Shown: in pieces, positions 40,272-50,246 of the stretch
Position numbering within the stretch: the first letter of the stretch is position 1
Layout of the letters: every line of letters starts with the position of its first letter
NCBI RefSeq assembly: GCF_021729845.1
Contig: NZ_CP063397.1
Location: forward strand, 944,001 to 1,008,000
DNA from: Rhizobium sp. SL42
GTDB taxonomy: Bacteria > Pseudomonadota > Alphaproteobacteria > Rhizobiales > Rhizobiaceae
Length of the DNA stretch: 64,000 nucleotides
Direction: 5' to 3'
The notes under the pieces: model-generated
Told to the model about the DNA's origin: nothing
The model's input: only the letters and a program-made list of their open reading frames with translations
Databases searched by the model: none
Program-made: the position numbers and the translations under genes

Positions 40272-40423
40272 GGTCTACCCCCCTCTGTCCTGCCGGACAT
40301 CTCCCCCACACGGGGGGAGATCGAACTGCGGCACATGGAAATGCTTATCGTCAATCTGGACGCTTGCGGCGATCCGATCTCCCCCCTTGTGGGGGAGATG
40401 GTCGGCAGACCAGAGGGGGGTAG
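40272..40423. repeat. RIME-like palindromic element between hutH and hutG
   Basis: A 152-bp element with inverted ends: CTACCCCCCTCTG (40275-40287) recurs inverted at 40411-40423. Inside each end lies a palindrome of the CTCCCCCACACGGGGGGAG kind (about 40310-40322 and 40378-40398). This matches the Rhizobium-specific intergenic mosaic (RIME) repeats as I know them. It fills the hutH-hutG gap. Confidence 0.75.
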
Positions 40424-40450
40424 TGTCGGGCACCAGGCGGGGTGGCTGCA

Positions 40451-41257
40451 ATGACGTTCGAAGTCTTCCAAGGCAACTCGCCGGTCATTCTCGCCTTCCC
40501 GCACACGGGAACTGACGTGCCGCCCGAGATCTGGGGCCGCCTGAACGACAATGGCCGGCTGCTGGCCGATACCGACTGGCATATTCACCAGCTCTACGCA
40601 GGTCTGCTGCCGAACGTGACGACGGTGCGCGCCACCTTCCATCGTTATGTCATCGACGCCAATCGTGATCCGACCGGAACGAGCCTCTACCCCGGGCAGA
40701 ACACAACCGGACTGGTGCCCGAAACGGATTTTGACGGGGTTTCGATCTGGCAGGACGGCGAGCAACCGTCGCAATCCGATGTCGCCTATCGGCTGAACAC
40801 GTTCCATGCGCCGTATCATGCCGCCTTGTTGGCCGAGATCGAGCGGGTGAAGGCGATCCATGGCGTGGCCGTGCTCTACGACTGCCATTCCATCCGCTCG
40901 CTGATCCCCTTCCTGTTCGAAGGCCAGCTGCCGGATTTCAACATCGGCACGGACATCGGGCGGACCTGCGATCCTCGCATCGAGGCGGCTGCAGCCGAGG
41001 TTGCTCGCGCGGCCGAAGGTTACACGTCGATCGTCAACGGCCGCTTCAAGGGCGGCTGGACCACCCGTCACTACGGGCAGCCACAGGATGGCGTTCATGC
41101 CATCCAGATGGAACTGTCGCAGATTTCGCATCTGACCACCGAAGAGCCGCCTTTTGCCTATGACGAGGAGAAGGCCGGGCGGCTGCGCATTCACCTGAAC
41201 CAGATCCTGGCACGCATCGAAGCCGTTGCGGATCAACTGAAGACCAAGGGGAACTGA
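40451..41257 (+). CDS. hutG: N-formylglutamate deformylase
   Basis: 268 residues of the FGase family, which hydrolyses N-formyl-L-glutamate to glutamate and formate, the final hut step. Conserved pieces are [17 protein letters not shown] near 15, DWHIHQLY near 42, [11 protein letters not shown] near 65 and LYDCHSIRS near 148. ATG 40451 starts just after the repeat element; a GTG three codons upstream is possible. hutU follows directly. Confidence 0.95.
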   Translation: MTFEVFQGNSPVILAFPHTGTDVPPEIWGRLNDNGRLLADTDWHIHQLYAGLLPNVTTVRATFHRYVIDANRDPTGTSLYPGQNTTGLVPETDFDGVSIWQDGEQPSQSDVAYRLNTFHAPYHAALLAEIERVKAIHGVAVLYDCHSIRSLIPFLFEGQLPDFNIGTDIGRTCDPRIEAAAAEVARAAEGYTSIVNGRFKGGWTTRHYGQPQDGVHAIQMELSQISHLTTEEPPFAYDEEKAGRLRIHLNQILARIEAVADQLKTKGN

Positions 41258-41258
41258 G

Positions 41259-42944
41259 ATGACCAACCCACGCCACAACATCCGCGACGTGCGTTCGCCG
41301 CGCGGTACCGAGCTCAATGCGAAGAGCTGGATGACCGAAGCGCCCTTGCGCATGCTGATGAACAACCTCGACCCCGATGTCGCGGAGAACCCGCATGAAC
41401 TCGTGGTTTATGGCGGTATCGGCCGCGCCGCCCGTACCTGGGAGGATTTCGACCGCATCGTCGCGACGCTGAAGACGCTGACCGAGGAGGAAACGCTCGT
41501 CGTGCAGTCCGGCAAGCCGGTAGGCGTTTTCCGCACCCACAAGGATGCGCCGCGCGTCTTGATCGCCAATTCCAACCTCGTTCCGCATTGGGCGACATGG
41601 GACCATTTCAACGAACTGGATAAGAAGGGTCTCGCCATGTACGGCCAGATGACTGCCGGTTCATGGATCTATATCGGCACCCAGGGTATCGTGCAGGGCA
41701 CCTATGAGACCTTCGTCGAGGCCGGTCGCCAGCATTATGGCGGCAACCTAAAGGGCAAGTGGATCCTGACCGGTGGCCTCGGTGGCATGGGCGGCGCCCA
41801 GCCGCTGGCCGCAGTCATGGCCGGCGCCTGCTGCCTGGCGGTCGAAAGCGACGAAACCCGCATCGATTTCCGCCTGCGCACCCGCTACGTCGATGAAAAG
41901 GCAAAGACGCTCGACGAAGCGCTTGAAATGATCGACCGCTGGACCAAGGCCGGAGAAGCAAAGTCCGTTGGCCTGCTCGGCAATGCCGCCGAGATCTTCC
42001 CGGAACTGGTCAAGCGCATGCAGGCCGGCGGCCCGCGCCCGGACATCGTCACCGACCAGACCTCGGCGCATGATCCGCTGAACGGCTATCTGCCGATCGG
42101 CTGGACGGTTGCCGAGCACAAGGCCAAGCGCGAAAGCGATCCGAAGGCTGTCGAAGCCGCTGCCCGCGCCTCGATGAAACGCCATGTGGAAGCCATGGTT
42201 GCCTTCTGGGATGCCGGCGTGCCGACGCTCGATTATGGCAACAACATCCGCCAGGTGGCCAAGGAAGAGGGGCTGGAAAATGCCTTCGCCTTCCCCGGCT
42301 TCGTGCCGGCCTATATCCGCCCGCTGTTTTGCCGCGGCATCGGCCCGTTCCGCTGGGCGGCACTCTCCGGCGACCCGGAGGACATCTACAAGACCGATGC
42401 GAAGGTGAAGGAACTGACGCCGGGCAATACCCACCTGCACAATTGGCTGGACATGGCGCGCGATCGCATCGCCTTCCAGGGCCTGCCGGCGCGCATTTGC
42501 TGGGTCGGCCTCGGTGACCGCCATCGTCTGGCGCTGGCCTTCAACGAAATGGTCAAGAACGGCGAGCTGTCTGCGCCCGTCGTCATCGGCCGCGATCATC
42601 TGGACTCGGGTTCCGTCGCCTCGCCCAACCGCGAGACGGAAGCGATGAAGGACGGTTCGGATGCCGTGTCCGACTGGCCGTTGCTGAACGCGCTGCTTAA
42701 CACCGCGTCGGGCGCCACCTGGGTGTCTCTGCATCACGGCGGCGGCGTCGGCATGGGCTTCTCCCAGCACTCGGGCGTGGTGATCTGCGCCGACGGTTCC
42801 GACGATGCCGCCAAGCGGCTGGAGCGGGTGTTGTGGAACGACCCGGCGACCGGTGTCATGCGCCATGCCGATGCCGGCTACGAGATCGCGCTCGATTGCG
42901 CCAAGGAAAAGGGCCTGCGTCTGCCGGGCATTCTCGGCAACTGA
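41259..42944 (+). CDS. hutU: Urocanate hydratase
   Basis: 561 residues. It hydrates urocanate to 4-imidazolone-5-propionate with tightly bound NAD+. The nucleotide-binding region [19 protein letters not shown] near 170 and the catalytic-Cys segment [18 protein letters not shown] near 355 are present, as is the [17 protein letters not shown] motif near 490. AAGGGG precedes its ATG. The end is followed by a very stable hairpin before hutD. Confidence 0.98.
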   Translation: MTNPRHNIRDVRSPRGTELNAKSWMTEAPLRMLMNNLDPDVAENPHELVVYGGIGRAARTWEDFDRIVATLKTLTEEETLVVQSGKPVGVFRTHKDAPRVLIANSNLVPHWATWDHFNELDKKGLAMYGQMTAGSWIYIGTQGIVQGTYETFVEAGRQHYGGNLKGKWILTGGLGGMGGAQPLAAVMAGACCLAVESDETRIDFRLRTRYVDEKAKTLDEALEMIDRWTKAGEAKSVGLLGNAAEIFPELVKRMQAGGPRPDIVTDQTSAHDPLNGYLPIGWTVAEHKAKRESDPKAVEAAARASMKRHVEAMVAFWDAGVPTLDYGNNIRQVAKEEGLENAFAFPGFVPAYIRPLFCRGIGPFRWAALSGDPEDIYKTDAKVKELTPGNTHLHNWLDMARDRIAFQGLPARICWVGLGDRHRLALAFNEMVKNGELSAPVVIGRDHLDSGSVASPNRETEAMKDGSDAVSDWPLLNALLNTASGATWVSLHHGGGVGMGFSQHSGVVICADGSDDAAKRLERVLWNDPATGVMRHADAGYEIALDCAKEKGLRLPGILGN

Positions 42945-42950
42945 TACTGA

Positions 42951-42974
42951 ATGGCGCCGCCACGGCGGCGCCAT
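42951..42974 (+). other. Intra-operon hairpin between hutU and hutD
   Basis: ATGGCGCCGCC / GGCGGCGCCAT-type perfect inverted repeat (11 bp, two-base loop) seven bases after the hutU stop. No T-run follows, so it is more likely a message-stabilising or attenuating hairpin than a full terminator. Confidence 0.6.
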
Positions 42975-42995
42975 CCCCATCCGAGAGGGATCGCA

Positions 42996-43586
42996 ATGCC
43001 ATCACCCGTTCTGCTCAAGCCGACCGACTATCGCCGCATGCCGTGGAAGAACGGGTTGGGGGAAACCATCGAGATCGCCGTATATCCGCCAGATGCTGGC
43101 ATCGGCGACTTCGACTGGCGGATCAGCATGGCGACCGTTGCAAGCGATGGTCCGTTCTCGCTGTTTCCGGGGATCGAACGCACCCTGTCGGTCCTCACCG
43201 GCAACGGGCTGACCCTGGATCGGGCGGATGGCACAAAGCAGGACTTGCGGGTCGACAGCACTCCCTACGCTTTTCCGGCAGACGAGCAGGTCGGAGCGAC
43301 ATTGGCCGAGGGTGCAATTACCGATCTGAACGTGATGACCCGGCGTGGCCGCTTCAAACATCGCGTCGAACGCATTCGTCTTGACGGCAATATCGTGCTG
43401 CCGCCCCGACAGAATGCGGTTTTGCTGTTCTGCCTTGAAGGGCAGGCAAGTCTGGAGGGTGCCGACGGTTTCTGGTCTCTCGGGGCCGGCGAAAGCTGGC
43501 TTTCCGCTGGTTCTATACTTTCCACGGTGCTTGCCGGGCTAGGCATCGTCTTTGTCGTCGATCTGGTCGACTGCCGCAGCATTTGA
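42996..43586 (+). CDS. hutD: HutD family cupin protein
   Basis: 196 residues of the HutD/Ves cupin family, recognisable by YRRMPWKNGLGETIEIAVYP near 12-31. It has no known enzyme activity; in Pseudomonas fluorescens HutD is thought to limit hut expression by binding urocanate (from memory). ATG 42996 follows GAGAGGGA. It is the last gene of the operon and converges with the FMN reductase gene. Confidence 0.92.
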   Translation: MPSPVLLKPTDYRRMPWKNGLGETIEIAVYPPDAGIGDFDWRISMATVASDGPFSLFPGIERTLSVLTGNGLTLDRADGTKQDLRVDSTPYAFPADEQVGATLAEGAITDLNVMTRRGRFKHRVERIRLDGNIVLPPRQNAVLLFCLEGQASLEGADGFWSLGAGESWLSAGSILSTVLAGLGIVFVVDLVDCRSI

Positions 43587-43631
43587 CCGCCGGCTTTGAC
43601 GACGCGATGTGAGAAGGCTCTGTACTAAGTT

Positions 43632-44225
43632 TCAGGCTGTTGTGGCGTTGTGCCTGGCAAACACTGCAAATGCCGCGACAAAGTCGGCCAGCCGCTTGGC
43701 AATGGCCTCGTCGATCAACTGACCTTCGCCGTCGAAGACGCTGCCTGCCTTGGAGACCATCAGGCGTTTGTCGGAAAATGTGCGGGCGCCGAGCGTATGC
43801 AAGACCGGAAGCCAGGCGTTCTGGCTGAGCAGGGTGCCGAAATTGCCGGGCGAGGCGCCGAGAACCGCAAAGGCCTTGCCCCCGAAAACCCTGGCGATAT
43901 CGCCCGATGGCCGAGACAGCCAATCGATCGCATTCTTGAACACGCCGGGGATCGAGTTGTTGTATTCCGGCGTAAACAGGATGACGCCGTCGGCCGATGC
44001 GATCAGGTCTTTCAACGTCTGCACAGCTGGCGGAATGCCATCTGCCGTCTCAAGATCGCCGTCATAGAGCGGAATGCCGCGAATGGTGCCGGCCACGAGG
44101 CTGTAGCCCTGTCCCTGATTGGCAACCGCCGCATTCAAGAGGGCGGTGTTGAACGAGCCCCTGCGAAGGCTGCCGGATATTCCAACCAGTTTTACCACAC
44201 GTTTCTCCCGGTCCGTTTCGGCCAT
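43632..44225 (-). CDS. NADPH-dependent FMN reductase family protein
   Basis: 197 residues of flavodoxin-like fold. The FMN-phosphate loop ISGSLRRGSFNTAL (about 16-29) and the family motif FTPEYNNSIPGVFKNAIDW near 84 are clear. Relatives reduce quinones, chromate or azo compounds with NAD(P)H. Standing alone, it converges with hutD, so a link to histidine use is not implied. Confidence 0.9.
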   Translation of the reverse strand: MAETDREKRVVKLVGISGSLRRGSFNTALLNAAVANQGQGYSLVAGTIRGIPLYDGDLETADGIPPAVQTLKDLIASADGVILFTPEYNNSIPGVFKNAIDWLSRPSGDIARVFGGKAFAVLGASPGNFGTLLSQNAWLPVLHTLGARTFSDKRLMVSKAGSVFDGEGQLIDEAIAKRLADFVAAFAVFARHNATTA

Positions 44226-44453
44226 ATGCCGCGAAGCTAGAAGAAGTGAGCGCCCGCTGCAAGCAGCGCGACGAAGAGTGGCGCGATCGCTGTGTGCGGT
44301 TTCCCCACACGATTAGCGAAGGCGAACGTTCGACGAAACGGGTTCAGGAGGGGAGGGCTGGCAATTGCCAGAAACTATCTGTGGCGAACCGGCAGCGGTC
44401 CGGAATATCGGTCGTGGGAACCGTCGGCGTGACGCGACTGGTGTCGCCGGCCA

Positions 44454-44479
44454 AGATGCCAAACGATTTTTTGGCATCT
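44454..44479 (-). terminator. Hairpin downstream of the 56-residue gene
   Basis: AGATGCCAAA (44454-44463) pairs perfectly with TTTGGCATCT (44470-44479) around a 6-base loop, 44 bases beyond the small gene stop. The rest of the 44226-44522 gap shows no gene. Confidence 0.5.
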
Positions 44480-44522
44480 CTGTCGTGATCATTGAAAGGG
44501 CTGCGATCAAACGCGGCCGGTA

Positions 44523-44693
44523 TTAGAATTTGGACGCGCCGGGAAAATTGCCGGGCTCGATGCCGAGCGTGCGCAGATCGCGGTCATGCGGGCGACGGTG
44601 GCCTTCAACGGCAGCGGCAGCGGCAGAAGCAGCGCCGAGGATGGCAAAAGCGCGACCGAAGAAATTCGAATGCTTGCTGTTGCGGATGGACAT
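44523..44693 (-). CDS. 56-residue hypothetical protein
   Basis: From ATG 44693 to TAA 44523, starting MSIRNSKHSNFFGRAFAILG, then an Ala-rich stretch and HRRPHDRDLRTLGIEPGNF. The Arg-rich 'DLRTLGI' tail is like that of small rhizobial DUF1127-type proteins, which have been linked to RNA binding and phosphate or carbon metabolism in Agrobacterium (from memory). AGAGAG precedes the start at a long spacing. Upstream is a mini-frame with a strong Shine-Dalgarno (44718-44729). Confidence 0.65.
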   Translation of the reverse strand: MSIRNSKHSNFFGRAFAILGAASAAAAAVEGHRRPHDRDLRTLGIEPGNFPGASKF

Positions 44694-44788
44694 GGAAGTA
44701 ACTCTCTTTCTCGTTCATTAGACAGACATAAAGTGGTCCTCCGATCACTATTTTGCAATGCACAATAGATCAGGTCAGCTATGCAAAA

Positions 44789-44820
44789 CGAGAAGGCCGG
44801 ACTTGCGTCCGGCCTTCTCG
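44789..44820 (-). terminator. Terminator of the tct operon
   Basis: CGAGAAGGCCGGA / TCCGGCCTTCTCG form a perfect 13-bp stem with loop CTTGCG, 28 bases past the tctA stop and followed on minus by TTTTGC. Confidence 0.8.
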
Positions 44821-44847
44821 TCGTTAACATTTTGCATAGGTTTCCGC

Positions 44848-46365
44848 TTAGTCTTCGTTGGCCGCCAGCTGTGCCAGAACCTGGCCGCGACCGCGCGCCC
44901 GCAGCACCAGCGGCACGATCAGCGCCGCAGCGGCAATCGCCAGCAGAACGGCGGCGATCGGCGAGGTGACCAGCACCGTCCAGTCGCCCTGGCTGATGGC
45001 CAGAGCCCGGCGCAGCTGCTGCTCGGCCAGTGGGCCGAGGATCAGACCAACCACGACGGGCGCGATCGGATAGCCGAATACCCGCATGATGTAGCCCATG
45101 ATGCCGAAGGCCAACAGCATGCCAAGCTCGAAGACCGATGGGTTCGCACCGATCGTGCCGAGTGTGGCAAACAGCAGGATGCCGGCATAGAGCCAGGGCT
45201 TGGGGATCGTCAGCAGGCGAACCCAGAGGCCGATCAGCGGCAGGTTGAGCACCAGCAGCATGAAGTTGGCGATCAGCAGGCTGGCGATCAGGCCCCAGAC
45301 CAGCTGCGGGTTGGTGACGAACAGCAGGGGGCCGGGCTGCAGGCCATACTGCTGGAAGCCGGCCAACATGATCGCGGCCGTGGCCGTGGTCGGCAGGCCA
45401 AGCGTCAGCAGCGGAACCAGCGTGCCGGCTGCCGAAGCGTTGTTGGCAGCCTCAGGCCCGGCCACGCCCTCGATGGCGCCATTGCCGAACTCTTCCGGAT
45501 GCTTGGTCAGGCGCTTTTCGGCTGCATAGGAGAGGAATGTGCCGATTTCGGCACCGCCGGCCGGCATGGCGCCGATCGGAAAGCCGATGAACGTGCCGCG
45601 AAGCCACGGCTTCCAGGAGCGTGCCCAGTCTGCCTTGGTCATCCACAGCGAGCCTTTGACGGCCTCGATCGTTTCAGGCCCGCGGTTGCCCTGGGCTGCG
45701 ATGAACAGCGTCTCGCCGATGGCAAACATGGCAACGGCAAGCGTTGTGACCTCGATGCCGTCGAGCAGGTCGGGAACGCCGAAGCTGAGACGGGTCTGAC
45801 CGGTCAGCTGGTCGATGCCGATCATCGCGAGGGCAAAGCCGATGAACAGCGATGTCAGGCCGCGCAGCGTGCTGTCGCCAAAGGCTGACGAGACGGTGAT
45901 GAAGGCGAGGACCATCAGCGCGAAATATTCGCGTGGTCCGAAAACCAGCGCCAGCTTGACGATGTAGGGTGCGATGAAGGCGAGGCCGATGGTGGCGATC
46001 AGACCGGCAACGAACGAGCCGATGGCCGCTGTCGCCAGCGCAGGTCCGCCGCGCCCGGCGCGCGCCATCTTGTTGCCCTCGAGCGCCGTCACGATCGAGG
46101 CGCTTTCGCCCGGCGTGTTGAGCAGGATCGAGGTTGTCGAGCCGCCATACATGCCGCCGTAGTAGATGCCGGCGAACATGATCAGCGAGCCGGCGGGATC
46201 GAGCTTGTAGGTCACCGGCAGCAGCAGCGCGACGGTCAGGGCAGGGCCGATGCCCGGAAGCACGCCAACCGCGGTGCCGAGCGTCACGCCGATCAGGGCG
46301 TAGAACAGGTTGATCGGCTGAAACGCGATCACCAGTCCCTGCAGGAGGAATTCAAAGGTGCTCAT
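44848..46365 (-). CDS. tctA: Tripartite tricarboxylate transporter large permease
   Basis: 505 residues with about a dozen hydrophobic segments. The TctA signature is intact: [20 protein letters not shown] (about 35-54) and [20 protein letters not shown] (about 68-87). With TctB and TctC it imports a carboxylate at high affinity by a secondary mechanism. The substrate is not determinable from sequence. It is the last gene of the tctCBA set and ends at a strong terminator. Confidence 0.95.
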   Translation of the reverse strand: MSTFEFLLQGLVIAFQPINLFYALIGVTLGTAVGVLPGIGPALTVALLLPVTYKLDPAGSLIMFAGIYYGGMYGGSTTSILLNTPGESASIVTALEGNKMARAGRGGPALATAAIGSFVAGLIATIGLAFIAPYIVKLALVFGPREYFALMVLAFITVSSAFGDSTLRGLTSLFIGFALAMIGIDQLTGQTRLSFGVPDLLDGIEVTTLAVAMFAIGETLFIAAQGNRGPETIEAVKGSLWMTKADWARSWKPWLRGTFIGFPIGAMPAGGAEIGTFLSYAAEKRLTKHPEEFGNGAIEGVAGPEAANNASAAGTLVPLLTLGLPTTATAAIMLAGFQQYGLQPGPLLFVTNPQLVWGLIASLLIANFMLLVLNLPLIGLWVRLLTIPKPWLYAGILLFATLGTIGANPSVFELGMLLAFGIMGYIMRVFGYPIAPVVVGLILGPLAEQQLRRALAISQGDWTVLVTSPIAAVLLAIAAAALIVPLVLRARGRGQVLAQLAANED

Positions 46366-46377
46366 GGCAGTGGACCC

Positions 46378-46869
46378 TCAGATAAACAGGCGTTCGATCG
46401 GTCCGGCCGGCAGCGAGAGCTGCAGCAGCCGGGCGAAGATCAGCCAGACAACAAAGGACAGCACGATGCCGACGGGTATCGAAACCCAGAGCTTGCGCCG
46501 CCCGAAGGCATAGGCGGTGGCGGCAAACAGCAGTCCCGTGGCAATCGAGAAACCGGCTGTCTTGAGCAGCAGCATCTGCGCCGCCAGCCCGCCGATGATC
46601 CAGATGACCGGAGCGATCTCCTGGTGCTCGCGCTCGGGAAAGTCCCGGCGCATCGCGGCAAAGACGGTCCAGACGGCCAACCCGAGCAGGCCAAACGCGA
46701 CGACATAGGGAACCGTCGCCGGTCCGACCGGCGAATAGGCGGTGAGTGCAGCCAGATGGGCGGCATCCCAGAGGATGATGCCCGCGATCACGGCGAGAAC
46801 GACCGCCACGCCAAGCGCCGCCCCATCGGGGCGGCGTGGCGATGTTCCGGGAAGGTTGTTCCCGCTCAT
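46378..46869 (-). CDS. tctB: Tripartite tricarboxylate transporter small permease
   Basis: 163 residues with four hydrophobic segments and a poorly conserved sequence, as expected for TctB. It overlaps the tctC stop (ATGA type) and precedes tctA by 12 bases. The assignment rests mostly on its size, topology and position. Confidence 0.9.
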   Translation of the reverse strand: MSGNNLPGTSPRRPDGAALGVAVVLAVIAGIILWDAAHLAALTAYSPVGPATVPYVVAFGLLGLAVWTVFAAMRRDFPEREHQEIAPVIWIIGGLAAQMLLLKTAGFSIATGLLFAATAYAFGRRKLWVSIPVGIVLSFVVWLIFARLLQLSLPAGPIERLFI

Positions 46870-47810
46870 TTCACCAATCCGATGTCTTTCAGGACGGTTT
46901 CCGTCGCTGCAACATCCTTGGCCAGCTGTTCGTCGAAGGCAGGGCCGGAAAGATAGGTGTCAGCCCAGCCCTTGGTCTTCAGCGTTTCCTGCCAGCCGGC
47001 CGACTTGACCAGCTTTTCGATGTCGGCCGAAACAGCTGCCTTCTGTTCGTCCGAAAGGCCCGGAGCCGCGGCGATCATGCGCCAGTTCTGGACAGAGACG
47101 TCGAGGCCGGATTCCTTCAGGGTCGGCGCGTCCACGCCGGCGATGCGCTCGTCGCTGGACACGGCGAGCAGGCGCAGCGTGCCGGACTTCACCTGGGATT
47201 CGAATTCGCCGTAGCCGGAAATGCCGGCTGAAACCTGGCTGCCGAGGATGGCGGCAAGCGCTTCGCCACCACCGGAAAACGCGATGTAGTTGATCTTGGT
47301 CGGGTCCACACCGGCCGCCTTGGCGATCAGGCCAACGGCGATGTGGTCCGTGCCACCGGCCGAGCCGCCGCCCCAGGAAACCGAACCCGGATCCTTCTTC
47401 AGCGCTTCGACCAGGTCACCCATGGTCTGGAAGGGCGAAGAGGCCGGAACGACGATGGCTTCATACTCGCCGGTCAGGCGCGCGATCGGGGTCACGTCCT
47501 TCAGGGTTACGGGCGACTTGTTGGTCAGGATGGCGCCGACCATGACATAGCCGCCGACGATCAGCGAATTGGGATTGCCGGCTGCCTGGCTGGCGAACTG
47601 GGCAAGACCGATCGTGCCGCCGGCGCCCGGGACATTCTGGACCTGCACATTGCCGGAAATGCCTTCCTGCTGCATCACGGTCTGGATGGAGCGGGCCGTC
47701 TGGTCCCAGCCGCCGCCGGGGTTGGCCGGTGCAATGATGGTGTAGTCGGCAGCGAATGCCGGCAGCGACATGGCGCCGGCGATCAGCGATGCGAGAAACA
47801 GTTTCTTCAA
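46866..47810 (-). CDS. tctC: Tripartite tricarboxylate transporter substrate-binding protein
   Basis: 314 residues with signal peptide [21 protein letters not shown]. It is the periplasmic receptor of the TTT family: [19 protein letters not shown] near 26, [14 protein letters not shown] near 60 and [12 protein letters not shown] near 152 are typical. The start is TTG 47810 with GGAGG eight bases upstream; the frame stays open further up without a better start. A direct-repeat site lies about 172 bases upstream. Confidence 0.94.
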   Translation of the reverse strand: MKKLFLASLIAGAMSLPAFAADYTIIAPANPGGGWDQTARSIQTVMQQEGISGNVQVQNVPGAGGTIGLAQFASQAAGNPNSLIVGGYVMVGAILTNKSPVTLKDVTPIARLTGEYEAIVVPASSPFQTMGDLVEALKKDPGSVSWGGGSAGGTDHIAVGLIAKAAGVDPTKINYIAFSGGGEALAAILGSQVSAGISGYGEFESQVKSGTLRLLAVSSDERIAGVDAPTLKESGLDVSVQNWRMIAAAPGLSDEQKAAVSADIEKLVKSAGWQETLKTKGWADTYLSGPAFDEQLAKDVAATETVLKDIGLVK

Positions 47811-47981
47811 GGTGGTGTCCTCCGTTGTCGCGTCTTTGACGCGTTTAAAACTCATCGGGAGAGACTGGGGTGACACGCAGCGATCGCCGAATAGGATTGT
47901 GCGTGTTGGAAAGGGTTCCTCCCGAACCGTTCCACTCATCCGCCTCCACGGATGATGGTGAACACTATGCACCACATGAAA

Positions 47982-47999
47982 CTGTCAGCAACCTGTCAT
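47982..47999 (+). promoter_or_regulatory. PHO-box-like direct repeat upstream of tctC
   Basis: CTGTCAG-CAAC-CTGTCAT: two 7-mers at an 11-base period, the layout bound by OmpR/PhoB-family regulators. It faces away from tctC and no plus-strand gene follows. The rest of the 47811-48109 gap shows no gene. It may be a PhoB site or a site for a TctD-like regulator. Confidence 0.4.
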
Positions 48000-48109
48000 G
48001 GCCGTGGAAGGTTGCGAATCGTCACGCTGATGACATCCTCTTTCAATCCGGAGGGATGTGCGGACTGCGTCTCTCCGTCGACATGTTCGCCGGGATGCCG
48101 GCGCCGGTG

Positions 48110-49309
48110 TCAGCGGTGGCCGGGCAGCCGTGGCAGCAGGACGGTCAGCAATCCGAGCAGCGGCAGGTAGGAGCAGATCCGGTAGACGAATTCGATCCCC
48201 TCGCGATCGGCAAAGACGCCGAGCACGGCAGCCCCGATGCCACCGAAACCGAAGGCGAAACCGAAGAACATTCCGGCGATCAGTCCGACACGGCCAGGCA
48301 CCAGTTCCTGGGCAAAGACCACGATCGCCGAGAAAGCGGAAGAGAAGATGAAGCCGATCAGGACAACCAGCACCGAGGTCCAGAACAGGTTGGCATAGGG
48401 CAGCAGCAAGGCGAAGGGAATGACGCCGAGGATCGAGAACCAGATCACGATGCGCGCGCCGAACCGGTCGCCGATCGGGCCGCCGAGAAACACGCCGGCA
48501 GCCGAAGCGCCGAGGAACAGGAACAGCAGCAACTGGGCATCCTGAACGGATACGCCGAATTTTTCGATGGTGAAGAAGGTGAAGTAGCTCGACAGGCTGG
48601 CCAGATACGCATTCTTGGTAGCCGTCAGCACGACGAGCACGACAAGCGTCATCAGCACCTTGTTGCGCGGCAGAGGCAAGGTGCGGCTGGCCGGTGCGCG
48701 GCCGGCCGTGCTGCGGCGATGACGGGTATACCAGACACTGACCCAGGACAGAACGGCAAAGCCGAGGAGCGCGATCACCGTAAATCCGCTGAGGCTGGTC
48801 TGTCCGCGCGGAATGACGATGAAGGCAGCCAGCAGCGGCCCGATCGCCGTGCCCGTATTGCCGCCCACCTGAAACAGCGACTGGGCAAAGCCATGCCGGC
48901 CGCCGGATGCGAGCCGCGCGACGCGCGAGGCTTCCGGATGGAAGATTGCCGAGCCGATCCCGATCAGGCATGCGCCGATGACCAGCACGTAGAATTCATG
49001 GGCATAGGCCAGCGTGAACAGGCCGGCACAGGTCGACAGCATGGCGGCAGGGAGCGAAAACGGCATTGGCCAGCGATCGGTGACGACGCCGACGGCCGGC
49101 TGCAGCAGAGATGCCGTTACCTGGAAGGCGAAGGTCAGCAGGCCGATCTGTACGAAATCCAGCGCGTAGTTGGCCTTGAGAAGCGGGTAGAGCGATGTCA
49201 GCAGCGACTGCATGATGTCGTTCAGCATGTGGCAGAAACTGGCGGCAACGATAATGGAATAGGCGGTTCGCTGCACGTCATGCCCGCCGGTTGCTGCTAC
49301 GCTTGCCAT
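48110..49309 (-). CDS. MFS transporter, fosmidomycin-resistance (Fsr) type
   Basis: 399 residues with twelve hydrophobic segments. FCHMLNDIMQSLLTSLYPLL near 28 and GSAIFHPEASRVARLASGGRHG near 115 are the Fsr-group signatures. It probably exports a small toxic compound by proton antiport. ATG 49309 has GGAG nine bases upstream; the longer open frame overlaps the divergent araC gene and is rejected. It is 121 bases from that regulator. Confidence 0.9.
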   Translation of the reverse strand: MASVAATGGHDVQRTAYSIIVAASFCHMLNDIMQSLLTSLYPLLKANYALDFVQIGLLTFAFQVTASLLQPAVGVVTDRWPMPFSLPAAMLSTCAGLFTLAYAHEFYVLVIGACLIGIGSAIFHPEASRVARLASGGRHGFAQSLFQVGGNTGTAIGPLLAAFIVIPRGQTSLSGFTVIALLGFAVLSWVSVWYTRHRRSTAGRAPASRTLPLPRNKVLMTLVVLVVLTATKNAYLASLSSYFTFFTIEKFGVSVQDAQLLLFLFLGASAAGVFLGGPIGDRFGARIVIWFSILGVIPFALLLPYANLFWTSVLVVLIGFIFSSAFSAIVVFAQELVPGRVGLIAGMFFGFAFGFGGIGAAVLGVFADREGIEFVYRICSYLPLLGLLTVLLPRLPGHR

Positions 49310-49430
49310 TTCCGAGTTCTCCAGGTCGCCAGGTCCGCCTTGCGCAGTCTGCACGGCAGGCTCGTGTGTTACAGAGATTGCGACTGGCCTGCTTTTGTGC
49401 TCTGGTCGTGTTCTTGCGAGAGTGGGCCAA

Positions 49431-50246
49431 ATGCGTATTGTCGATCTTACCGGTGTCAAAAATCTGTTGGACAGCGAACATGCGCAGAGCCTGAGCTGGA
49501 TCAATGATGCCGCGGAACCTGTTGTTGCGCTCGGCAGGCTCTATCCTTCCGGCTTTCGCGTGCCTTTGCATTCGCACAACAAGACCCAGCTCTGGTGCGC
49601 GCGCCGTGGCGTGGTGCTGGTCAGCACCACCGATGGGCGCTGGATGATTCCGCCTGGCCACGGTCTGATTATCCCTGCCGGGCTTGAACATGCCACGGAA
49701 ATGATCAGCGAAGTCGAGATGCATTCGATCTATGTCGATCCGTCCGTTGCCGGCGCGAGCGGGCCGAAGGTGGTCGAGATCACCGGTCTCGGCAGAAGCC
49801 TGATGGAGGAACTGGTGCTGGTTGATGTAAGGCCTTTGTCGGTTCGCCGGCAACGCCTGATCATGGAACTGCTTCTGGATGAAATAAGCCTGCTACCGGA
49901 GAGGCCGTTAGGCCTGCCATTTCCGGAGGACGAGCGGCTGGCAAGCCTCTGCCGCCGTTTTCTCAAGACACCCGCCGCCAATGCCGGCATCGACGACTGG
50001 GCGCGCGACCTCAGCATGAGCCGGCGCTCCTTCACCCGCCTGTTCCGCTCCGAAACGGGCGTCAGTTTCGTCACGTGGCGACAGCAGGCCTGCCTGTTCG
50101 CTTCCCTGCCAAAACTGGCGGCGGGAGAACCGGTAACGAATGTGGCGCTCGATGCCGGCTATGAGAATATCGCAGCATTTACAACGATGTTTCGGCGCAT
50201 GCTGGGAAGTTCACCCAGTACCTATCTGAGGTCGCGTTCAACCTGA
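49431..50246 (+). CDS. AraC-family transcriptional regulator
   Basis: 271 residues. An N-terminal cupin-like sensor (PLHSHNKTQLWCARRGVVLV; IPAGLEHATEM, about 35-85) is joined to a C-terminal pair of helix-turn-helix motifs (IDDWARDLSMSRRSFTRLFR and NVALDAGYENIAAFTTMFRR). It is divergent from the MFS exporter and probably controls it. ATG 49431 is the first good start; an upstream GTG is less likely. Confidence 0.9.
   Translation: MRIVDLTGVKNLLDSEHAQSLSWINDAAEPVVALGRLYPSGFRVPLHSHNKTQLWCARRGVVLVSTTDGRWMIPPGHGLIIPAGLEHATEMISEVEMHSIYVDPSVAGASGPKVVEITGLGRSLMEELVLVDVRPLSVRRQRLIMELLLDEISLLPERPLGLPFPEDERLASLCRRFLKTPAANAGIDDWARDLSMSRRSFTRLFRSETGVSFVTWRQQACLFASLPKLAAGEPVTNVALDAGYENIAAFTTMFRRMLGSSPSTYLRSRST

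Noticed and set aside
47870..49507. A 545-codon open frame on plus antisense to the MFS transporter
   Set aside because: No domain or signal; it overlaps the true minus-strand transporter and the start of the araC gene.
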